A stretch of 64,000 nucleotides of DNA from Argopecten irradians (taxonomy: Eukaryota; Mollusca; Bivalvia; Pectinida; Pectinidae). The notes below the pieces were generated by a model. It had not been told where the DNA came from, made no database searches, and saw only the letters and a program-made list of their open reading frames with translations. Each line of letters begins with the position of its first letter. Position 1 is the stretch's first letter. Location of the stretch: contig NC_091140.1 of assembly GCF_041381155.1 (NCBI RefSeq), positions 22,658,864 through 22,722,863 of the forward strand, read 5' to 3'. The position numbers and the translations under genes are program-made. Positions 46,253 through 58,200 of this stretch are shown here, one piece after another.

Positions 46253-49200
46253 GTAAGTTATACATTGGGAATATTTGAATATTTGCATAATATCAATTTT
46301 GATTTTGGTTTTATGTCTTGCTAAATAACTGCAAAGGTTATTGATGAACAGTATATGCAGTGTGTTTTGTGTGTGTGTTTTGAGAGAGTGTATAGTGTTG
46401 TCTCTTAGTGTTGTTCAAGTAAAAAAACTTGTGCCCATGTCACTATCAAAGTCAGTGTTATCACTGACAAAAACTGTACACAACACATCACATCTCACTC
46501 TGATGATCATTTAGCTGAAACAATATTAGATACAAATTATAATTGAAATATTACTCAACATAAGTAATATCACAAAAGGTTCATCATATCTCCCTCATCA
46601 TCTACGTCAGAGATCTATGGTTGATCGCACACTATGCACTGCAACACTTAAAATACTTATATGCAGCAGGTGTAGTAATCCAGAGCATAGTGCGATCAAC
46701 CATGAATGACTAAATATATATAAGTAGTGGAGTGTGGTTTAGTGATGATAAGCTCCCTAGGCCACTAGATGATATGGATTGTCTAATTATGCCCCACACA
46801 ATGAAGTTAAGGAGGTATACTGGAATCGGGTTGTCTGTCTGTAGACACATGTACAACTTTGTATGTCAAACTCCTTCTAAACTACTCGACAGATTTTGAT
46901 AAAATTTGATACACAGAACCCTGACATAAAGTTAAGTGAACTAGATAGTACGATGGCCGACAAGAGCCTGGCAAAAAGATATGAAAAAACTGTAACGCTT
47001 TTTATCATGGTACAGTTTTTTCACATGTTTGTGTACCATAAATGGTACAAAAACATATGAAAGCATGGTACACAAAGATGTGAAAGCAGTATTTATGTGA
47101 GCAGTCACTTTTATATCTTTCTGTAACAAAACAGCGGCCGAAAACAGCCATGGTACAGAAACATGTAAAAGGCGAGAGACTCAAAGGTTACTGAGTTTGA
47201 CAAATGACTTCCTGATAAAGTTGTCAACAGTTAGATTGTATACAGCTTCACAAGGAAAATACCATAAAACAATTAAACAAATACTATAATGTTGGAAACC
47301 ATGTTTCATTTATTTATCTATATAATAAGAATGACCACATCATACTGGTTTTATTTAACAATCGTAGGCCCTAAGTTACACACGTAAAATATCAAAATAG
47401 TTGTGTTTCTGTTTGCCCTCAGAAGTGTTAACGACATATTACGCTTGTTGTGATGTCTTAATCAAACTGCTGCTATTCGGGGTCAGCTCTAGTCATGGTG
47501 TTTGATAACAACATTCCAATGCTCCTTTCACATCTTTGTGTACCACAGTTTCACGTGTTTTTGTACCACTGATGGTACAAAAAGATGTGAAAGCTCAGAC
47601 CCTTTCATATGTTTTTGTACCACGCTTTCACATGTTTTTGTACCACCGATGGTACAGAAAGATGTGAAAGGTTTGTCGTTTCACATGTTTATGTACCATA
47701 CTTTCACATCTTTTTGTACCATCAGTGGTACACAAACATGTGAAAAGAAATTAGCTTTCACACCTTTTTGCCGGCTCATTTCGGATAATCTTTCTGTACC
47801 GCACTTTCACATGTTTTTGTACCATATCGTGGTACAAAAAGATGTGAAAAAACTGTACCATGATAAAAAGCGTTAAAGTTTTTTCATATCTTTTTGTCAG
47901 GCTCTTGTCGGCCATCGTAAGATAGGGTCCTGCAATGTAAATATGTCCCCTATTAATGGAGTAGCTGGGGGGGGGGGGGGTTATTAGGCTGCCAGCAAGC
48001 ACACATCACTGGTTCACCGACTGGCTCACTGCTGCTGATGAAACAGTCATGAATAGAGCTAAACGCCTAAACTTACAGTTATATCTTATCCTGTGTTTCA
48101 CATGAAATAATTACAGGATGTCATTATAAATTCAGTGTGGTGCAATGTGCTGCTTATGGCTGCTATAACAATCACAGAAATAAAATATATTAAAATAAAT
48201 TAAATTTTTTAAAACAAGTTCTTTCACTTTCCAAAGAAGAAGAGTAATTATTCAAAATACAAGGTTGCATTACATAAGTATCAAGTTTGAGCTGACAGAA
48301 AATCATCATTTGTGTGAATGGGGTTTTATATGGAGGCATTAAATTACTTCAGGGTCAATTTAATTCATGTTTGGAAAGTTGACCTATTATCTCTGACCTG
48401 ATAATGGTATTTGTTGTACATCTATGTTATAATTACTCAGCCCTGTTTATTAGTAAACATTATACATCACATGTATGTTTGCTTGTGACAACTGAAGGAC
48501 AATTTATCATATTGCCTGCTACTTAATTACTCATACGATTGCTACAGTACACATTATTAAATAGATAATTGCATAATATCAGTAATAGTATCTGGTTGTA
48601 TAGTCGTATAAATACATGATATCGATAAGAGGATTGATGAAATGTATAAATATCGCAACAAAAGTAACATTTCTTTAATAATAAATATATCAATAGGTAA
48701 CATTAATAACACTATAAACAATTTACAGAGATATTTTTATTGAAAACTATAGAATTGATATCATTTATCATTCGACATCAGAACGTAGATTCCGAGCCCG
48801 TAACCATTGGATCACAGAAACCACATGAACACATGTTGAAAATAAAAAATACTGGTATAACTAAATATGTATCCACAACATAAAATGGAAAAATTGACTT
48901 TTGGTAATTGAACCATGTAATTACCTTTGTCTCACAGTAGTAACCAATGTCATTATACATTCATCTGTTGTTAAGAATACAATCCTCATTTACTGAATTC
49001 TTCAATTGTTTATTGACATAGTAATAAAGTGTATTACACATTGTTGTCAATGATGTTAATTAAGAAAAAAAAAGAGATTTTATTGAGATACATGTATATT
49101 TGTTATATGTAGGTATGTAAAATTAGTGTAATAATTATGTAAGTCGTAAGTCACTGATATAAATCAAATGCATTTAGGTTAATGCATTTATAATGTAATA

Positions 49201-52200
49201 AAAGGAGAAATTAATGGTTCTCAATGGATGATTTTAATGTAAAAAAAATATGTGAGATATATTACAGATTATATTCACTTAATATTAAAAAGAAATTATC
49301 TGATGAATACCCATGACGGCATCCACATCTATATTTAATGCCAATAAGTTAAAATAATAATAGGTGTATTACAAACCAAATATGCTGTGTTTGTCAACCG
49401 ATCCTCTTGATTACCTTCTTGGTTTTCTTGATCAGCATCTGAAACATCTGGCGATGTTCATCAAAGGGTCAAACTGGTATGGGATAATGTCCGGAACAAA
49501 TCCCAAAGCAGGGATATCACTGTCATTGTTTTTCACTGCAGATATTTAAAAAAAATACTAGAATATACAGTATCTACAGCACACAGCAGAGCATGGTGAA
49601 ACAGATGACACGTTGGTATCACGTGACTGGCTAGCTCATTAAAGTTTTCTCAGCCGCAGCAATTTACCCTTACTGCCCTTAAAGTAGATAACAGCTTTGC
49701 GGAGTTGTCAGCCAACATTGATGGGGTCAAACTATCAGAAAATTTATAAAAAGTTTTTTGTGTCACAAACCCTTTAATAATCAGACCATAATATAGAAAT
49801 ATAGGGGTTTTTATTATGGATCAGTACGAGTGATATTGTTTTAGTGAGACTCTAAAATTGAGTTTTTAAAATTGTTTTACTATTTCACTGAGAATTTTGA
49901 AAAACTGATTGATTTAATTTTTAGGAAAGTTTTTAATCTTCTGTGAGATTTTTTCCTATTCACCAAAATTCACACAAAGATATTTTACTTTAATCATGAA
50001 TACAAAAAAAGCATTTGAAAATAATGAAAACATATTTCAAACAAATATTCAATTTTGTAGATACATTGGAAAATTTCAGGTGGAATGATGCAAAATGATC
50101 ATGTATTTTATAATATGAGTCGATCATCAGATAGATAGCAAATTATCAATTTCAATCCAATTAATTAGTCAAGCTGTGAATTTTATTTAGATAGATTATA
50201 TTTGTTAGTTTTGTCACCTTACAATTATTCCATCATTATTTTGATACCAAGTCAATCCCTATAGAACTCTTGCATTGTTATACGTAATTAATCTGTACTT
50301 TAATAAGGATCTTGATTTGTTTCGAACTTTGAAACCTGTTGCACAATAGCTTATTGTCTTTGGAGTAAAATCATCCATATCAATACACGTGTGCGTAAGT
50401 TTCCATATTCTTCAACCCATTCAGTCTGATTTCACAATATACCTGTGAATGGATATATAACATTTCCACTGATTATTGATTTACATATACATAATTGTGT
50501 CATTGAGCATGCCTACTGGGGTCCGTAGTATTTTGCCAGGTTATCTCATTACCTGGATATATATAGTTGGTTTGTATACAAACAATATAATCTGTATATA
50601 TATAAATTCTGGGGTATTATAAATCTAATTTTAGAGAGATATTCCACTCTGGTTCACACAGGTACGTTGACCCAGTGATTGAGTTCTGTATACCTGTATT
50701 GATTTGTCTACACAGGTGTGTAATCAACAATCACAGTTAATCGGGTGGCAGTAATTTTCCGTTATCTGCTACCTGAACTTTCTTTTTGCTAGGAGATATA
50801 TTTATTGATTTGTTAGAACTACTAATACAAATGAAGTATCTGACAGAGACATCAATTCTTATTGTTATGAATTAACATATGGGGGGATGGGCATGGGAGT
50901 ATCCTTTTATAGATAACTTGATTAGGTTACATAAGAGAATATATATAGTATCTGCTGGAGACAAATCATTCTGAGCTCATCTAATACAAGGACTTGAGAG
51001 TTTGGGTACATCTGATACTTATATGTTACCTTCCATGGGGAGGCCCAGGGATGGATCACTCATTGGATAGGGAGGGGAACATTTAATAAATTTCTCGGGA
51101 AATAATAGGGACATTTTAGTTTCTCTTAACAGGGAGAGGTCCAACTGGTATTTGGATTGGGATATCTTAATAGGGAGAGGTCCAACTGGTATTTGGATTG
51201 GGATATCTTAATAGGGAGAGGTCCAACTGGTATTTGGATTGGGATAACATATCTTGATGGTGAACCTATTTACTCACTAATGGATAGGGAGGGGGACCAC
51301 CTTTATCAACTTTATAGAGATGTAAAATGAGGGGACGGTGTAGTTTGTAAATAGTGTTACTGTAAACACAGTCTCTGTCACTAAGCTGACTGAATGCTTC
51401 TTTGTCTCAATCATAGAGTAGTAGATTTCCACACCTACGACCCACACCGGGTTTGATTCCTGGTCATGGCACTCGACAGAAATCACATGGGTATTTTCCC
51501 TGTTCTTCTACATTAACATAGAGATTAGAGACAGCTTATTTTGTGTACAAATGTATAGGAAAAAGACATATAATCTCAAATTAGTTTATAATGCAGGACT
51601 ATTAGTGATGTTAAGAAAGCAATAATTAATCATGTCCAAACTACCCTGAAGTATAGGCTTGAAAGATTAAAGAAATGCACATTTCATGTGAGATTTTATG
51701 ACTCATGTGACAATTTTATTTGTGTGTGTGTGTGTGTATGTGTATTCTGAAAAAGTCAGGAATCAAAAAGAATTTGATTCTTCCACAGGGTCCATTAGAT
51801 GAGAAGAGAGGGGCTCTGACCTGTCATGGATGTACAAAATGTCCAGAGGGCAAGTACAGTGACCAGCATACACGTGATTGGGAGGGTTTTCGGTACTGTC
51901 GCCTGGACCGTAATTGTACAAAGAAGAATCGTGTGTACAACAAAAAACCAAGAAAAAGCCGAAAGTCAGAGTGTGGAGCCTGCTTAGATGGGTAAATAAA
52001 TGTTATTGTGTACATCAGGTATTTGCTGTATGTGCAAATTAAGTTGAAAGACAATCTATTGAAATTTGATCAGAATTTATCAGAATGTCTGTTCTCTACA
52101 GAAATAGATTTTTTGAATGTGAAAAATAAATGAGAAGACAGACAAAAACTGGTTGATTGTGTCATTTTCATACAGACAAAAACTGGTTGGTTGTGCCATT

Positions 52201-55200
52201 TTTAAAAGGTTTAATGTATTATGAAGAGCTTAGTTGGCAATTATTGGGTCTCAAACCATATATGTATGTAGCTGTCATATAAATTATTATTTACATGTAT
52301 TACGTTTTGAACAACATTGATAAAATCATACAGTGAGTCCTTGTGTTGCTTTTACAGGTACGTACGCGAGCGGAATTGGGATGACAAAGACGGTAACTGT
52401 TATAAACCTGAGAATTCCACTAGTAAAGGAGACGATGATGGTGTGCTTACTCCTACAGGGGAACAAAGTGATGAAAGCGATGAAGTAAACGATGAAGAAA
52501 ACTTAGGTTTGTCTTCTTATACAGCAATTTGGAGAAGTTAACTAGTACAAAGTATGATTTACCATCGATTAGGTCAACCGTGCAATGACTGTGACACCAT
52601 ATTTTTACTTGATTTTTGTGACGTTGCAATTCATTGTTCTTTTTACTTAGTGTTATTGTTTAAATGTTTTACTGATTTCCAATGATATATTGATCTATTC
52701 TATAAGTATGTATACCACTGCTTCACACAGTTTAAACTCATACTGATGTCCATTAGTTGTCAGCTTCGTGTCTAGGACAGCCATGGTTTATAGTGGTCAT
52801 ACTATAAAGTCAACATTGATTAATACAGTACAGGTGTCCGGTTTATAGAGGATAGAACCATATGACAATATGTTCACATGAAAATTATCATAAGAATTTT
52901 TTTTATTACAGCACAAACATTTATTCTCACATAAGTACAGAATTCCATCCTACGTTTTCTTGGTTTCTGAGGTGTACATGTACGATCCATTTCTCTCAGT
53001 GTGCTACATTCAAATTAACTCTCCGAATTTATGTGTATGTTTTATTGTCAGAATTGACTGTGAAAAGTATTCACAAATAAAATGTACATGTAACAAAACC
53101 GTCGAATGAAAAGTGAAAAGTTGTCACTATCTAGGCCTTAGTATACCGGTACAGGTAAATCCCCTTAGACGCCTCATGATCAGTCCCATATTGTGAAAAC
53201 ATTGCGTCCGGTTTGCCCAAGTTAATTTTACAACGAAAGGTAAAGTAACATTACCTAGACCATTCCGGTTTTCAGAGTAGACAGGTTCCGGATTATGCAG
53301 GTATTGGATACTATATATATTGTTTTATTAAGAAATTTGCCGGGACCAAACAAATTAATCAGTATAGACATGTTTCCGGTTTATACAGGGTTCGGTTAAG
53401 ACAAGTTATACTGTATCATTTACTGCACTGTATGTTAAGTATAATATTCAGAATTTGTTGAATACAAATATAATTTTTTCTGTTTTATAAATTTATTTTG
53501 ACATTCATAGGTGCCCTGAAGGAAACAGTACAATCCGAGGCAGAAAAGAACCGGAGTCACCAGGAGAAATACAACATTGTTGTCATTACAGCATGTGCCT
53601 TCCTCATCTTCGTAGTTCCGGTCGTCTTGTTCCTGATGTTGAAGAAGAAGGTTTGCTCCTCTAGAGAACCACATCAGCGCACAAGAACAAATGTGACGTT
53701 GAATGAAAATATGAGTTCATCTAGTCCCCTAATGGGTAGGTATAATGTGTAGAGCTAACAACTGATGGTATTACGATTGAGAAGTCATGATATATGAGAC
53801 ATATTATGATATAATTGAGGACTTGTCATTCTCTATGAACCGATATCATGATTGTTAGGGGCTGCAGTAGCTGAATGGTGTTGCGACATATTACCACACG
53901 CTTTCAATCTTTGGGTTTTGAGTTTGAGTGGCAGTTTTTAGCTCACCTGGCCCAAAGGGCCGGTGAGCTTATGTCATGGTGTGGCGTCCGTCGTCCGTCA
54001 GCTGTCCGTCTGTCCGTCCGTCTGTCCGTCCGTCCGTCAACATTTACTTTAAAACGCTACTAGTCATAGAGTTCTGCATGAATAACTATTTTACAGGATC
54101 ATACAATAAATGCTGTTTTTCGAATTCCCCAAATAGTTGTGATGTTGTATACCTGCATATGTACATTACATAGATCAAGGGAGGTAATTCCTGTTACTCT
54201 AGCTTTTCTTCACCTCCAAGATCAATTTTGAACTTGCATTTATTTCCTTTCTCTGCTTACTCAGAGGATGGAGATACTTCTCAGACAACTAGTCCTATCC
54301 ATTCCACTGAAAGTGTAGATACACCTCCAACAGTTACTCCTATACAAGCCACTGAAGACATAGGTAAGTATTCAATTACAAATAAAACTGATATTTCTTT
54401 TTCAAAATTGTTAGAAAGGCATCAAAAGTAGTAGTTTCCAGATTGTTAGAAAGGCATCAAAAGTAGTAGTTTCCAGATGATGATCCAAATTCAGAGCCTC
54501 GAAAATCTACAAAGTTTCTCAGAGTCTCGGCATATTGTCAAGCAATGCTCCATCCCTTCCATCATTTTAGGATAAGGGAAAATCTTAAAGTGAACAGTCG
54601 GGGAAGGATGGCTAAAGTTGGTAAAAATGGTGTGAATGTATCCAGTATAATTTCTTATGAAATAGTAAAATAAAATCTCTCGCCAAAATCTGTCTGCGTA
54701 CGAAGAAATTAATTTAAAGTATGGAAATTCTAAAACGTCCTCCCGGCTCACTATGTCCGTGGTTACATTTCCACGCAGCCTCGTTTTCAATGCTTTCAAC
54801 TTTTCTTTACTTTAATGGTCAGAACTGGGAAACTAAGCATAACTTGACCGTCGTATTAATAAGTGAAAACTTTTGGAAGGCCAATGAACGCATTAAGACT
54901 GGTTTTCTTTACCGGACTATTCACTTTAAAAGTTTGTATTTGTTGAAACATGCAAGAATCTGAAAATACTGTCTGCAGTGTACATGTTTTCACCCCTTTT
55001 ACCTCATTTTGGGTCAGATATGTAAAGTTTGTATGTGTATATGCTCAATTGAGGCTTCTTTTAATTTTTCAAGTTTTCAATTAGTTGTTTTGTGCTCTAG
55101 GTGTGCCTAAAGTGACTATCAAATCATCTGAAATTTCTGTCAAAATGGGATCAAAAGTCACTCTACAGTCATCTGTTAATGTGGATGTCAACTTGGTAGC

Positions 55201-58200
55201 CTGGAAACGAATCTGCGAGGACCAGACCACTGACATTGATGTGAAAGACCAGAAATACTCTGGGTCAAGTGCTAGTGAGCCTTCTCTCACTATCAATGGT
55301 GTGTCACATGAGGACGCGGGGGTGTACCAGTGTACAGCAGTCAATAGTGTAGGAACTGGTTGTAGTCTGCTCTGTCACCTAAAGATCAATGGTACGTATA
55401 AACTGTTAGGTAGGTACAGTATGATTTTATTAAACCCTCGACAACAACGTTTGGAGGAGAAGTGGAGAGTAGTGATTGTCCTGGAATCCCCATGTCTGGA
55501 TGTCTGTCCAGTGTCCACAAATCTTGTCTTGACAACTCTTCTGAAACTACTTTTAAACCGATTTCAATGCTACTTCACAGTATAATGTTGGGGACCATGT
55601 GCAGATGTGTAAAAAAGGTTAAATTTTCCCCAAATTTTGGGTGTCATGGTAACCAGTTCACTATACACAGACTTTGTTAAATGGTCTTGTACGTCTTGAT
55701 TTTAATTTTCTACAAACTTGCTAAGATGAATTTCATACATATAAATGATTAATAATGGTTACTATAGAAACTTAAAAGAAGCTTCTGACAAGTCAAAATT
55801 TATTTATTGTCCAATTAGGGTTGAAATATGCTATATAGGGGTTTTAATTAAAGGATGACAAACACCAATGGCTAGTTATTTTAAGCTCACCTTCCAAAGG
55901 GCCAGTGAGCTTATGTCATGGCGCAGCGTCTGTCGTCCGTCCGTCTGGCCGTCCGTCAACATTTAATTTAAATCGCTACTAGTCATAGAGTTATGCATGG
56001 ATTGTGACCAAATTTGGCCATAACATCCTTGGGGGAAGGAGAACAAAACTTGTATAAATTTTGGCTCTGACCCCCTGGGGGCAGGAGGGTCGGGGCACAA
56101 TAGGGGAAATAAAGGTAAATCATATAAATCGCTACTTGTCCTAGAGTTCTGAATGGAATGTAACCAAATTTAAACCACAAAAATCCTTGGGGGAAGGGGA
56201 ACAGAACTTGTATAAATTTTGGCTCTGACCCCCTGGGGGCAGGAGGGGCGGGGCACAATAGGGGAAATAGAGGTAAATCATATAAATCGCTACTTGTCCT
56301 AGAGTTCTGCATGGATTGTAACCAAATTTGGCCACAAACATCTTTGGGGGAAGGGGAACAGAACTTGTATAAATTTTGGCTCTGACCCCCCGGGGGCAGG
56401 AGGGGCGGGGCCCAATAGGGGAAATAAAGGTAAATCCTATAAATCGCTACTTGTCCTAGAGTTCTGCATGGATTGTAACCAAATTTGGCCACAAACATCC
56501 TTGGGGGAAGGGGAACAGAACTTGTATAAATTTTGGCTCTGACCCCCCGGGGGCAGGAGGGGCAGAGCCCAATAGGGGAAATAGAGGTAAATCCTATAAA
56601 TCACTACTTGTCCTAGAGTTCTGCATGGATTGTAACCAAATTTGGCCACAAGCATCCTTGGGGGAAGGGGAACAGAACTTGTATAAATTTTGGCTCTGAA
56701 TCACCGGGGGCAAGAGGGGTGGGGCCCAATAGGGGTAATAGAGGTAAATCCTATAAATTGCTAGTTGTCCTAGAGTTCTACATGGATTGTAACCAAATTT
56801 GGCCACAAACATTCTTTGGGGAACGGGAACAGAACTTGTATAAATTTTGGCTCTGACCCCCCGGGGGTAGGAGGGGCGGGGCCCAATAGGGGAAATAGAG
56901 GTAAATCCTATAAATCGCTACTTGTCCTAGAGTTCTGCATGGATTGTAACCAAATTTGGCCACAAACAACCTTGAGGGAAGGGGAACAGAACTTGTTTAA
57001 ATTTTGGCTCTGACCCCCCGGGAGCAGGAGAGGGGGAGCCCAATAGGGGAAATAGAGGTAAGTCCTATAAATCGTTGCTTGTCCTAGAGTTCTGCATGGA
57101 TTGTAACCAAATTTGGCCACAAATATCCTTGGGTGAAGGAGAAAAGGACTTGTATTAATTTTGGCTCAGACCCCCCGGGGGCAGGACGGGCAGGGCCCAA
57201 TAGGAGAAATAAGAGGTTAATATTCAAATTCCTTCATAAAGAAACAATGAACCTGTATTCAGAACATGACTTGACATTTCAAACCAGGTGAGCAATACAG
57301 GCCCTCTGGGCCTCTTGTACTGATACATAAGATGTCATTTGGTTTCCATGGTTACCAAATTATATGCCATTATATGCCATAATAAATAAAATGTATGGAT
57401 CATTAGTGAGCATATTTGGTGCTATTTTCACAAATAATTAACATGTTGCCATGGCCACAAATACTTGGTAGTGGGAGTATTATTCAGCCATATATACTAA
57501 CAGTTCTCGTTATTTTGGTTTATTTCATTATACTTATATATTCTCTGGTGGTATACTTATATATTCTCTGGTGGTGTTCTTGTATTACATCTTAAGAAGT
57601 TTTAGATATGAATGACTGTAAATTTTTAATATTGAATTGACAAATAATCGGCCTTTGAACCCTGTGCATCAAACTTTTGTGACTTATCTATGTTTCACTG
57701 TACAATTGTTATAGAAACTATTATAGACTCTACCTCTGTCTTCATTTATCATCCTAAGTTTTCTTCTGGTCTTGTTTGAAAAGATGATGACTTATTTATG
57801 TCTGTTTTACATTACAGTTAATCCTGACCTTGAATTGACCTCGGAAGGTGAGGATGCTACCAAAATTATTGCTAACTCATAAGAACGTGAATTACAGAAT
57901 TTATAGAAATAATGTTCATGTCCAAACAAGAAAATTATTATGTTTCTGTGAGTTGGGTTTTTAAAAATATTTTTTCATCTTGAAAGAAACACCTGCATTG
58001 CAGTGACTTATAATAAGGTCGTAAGTAGTGCAAAAATTACGGAAAAAAACCAAACACAAACTCACTCAAATGATATTTCAATGTAAGCTCAAAGATAAAT
58101 AATGACCTTTTGACCTTGCAGAGAAAGATAGAGCTGGTAAGATCAAGCTGGAAGTCCCAAATAAGATGATAAAGTACCTAGCAAGTGTGGCAAATGATGA

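Larger units (their letters stand above)
46253..51788. other. Intron 1 of TNFR gene 2
   Basis: 5.5-kb AT-rich intron. It contains a hairpin at 46617-46703 (ATGGTTGATCGCACACTATG and a 1-nt-bulged complement, ~45-nt loop), a 0.97-kb foldback element at 46949-47919, a G-run at about 47968-47979, a 41-bp triplicate repeat at 51131-51247 and a (TG)n run at 51720-51737 close to the acceptor. Confidence 0.75.

Noticed and set aside
47502..47876. 124-codon ORF rich in His, Phe, Cys and Tyr
   Set aside because: It lies wholly inside the foldback element and translates its short inverted repeats.
55101..55391. Ig domain as part of the receptor ectodomain
   Set aside because: The exon lies downstream of the exon encoding the only transmembrane helix and its KKK stop-transfer residues, and no second helix is seen before the death domain.
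55983..57120. Similar minus-strand ORFs in intron 6 of TNFR gene 2, the longest 171 codons
   Set aside because: Same family-1 repeat; antisense to the host gene and present at every array.
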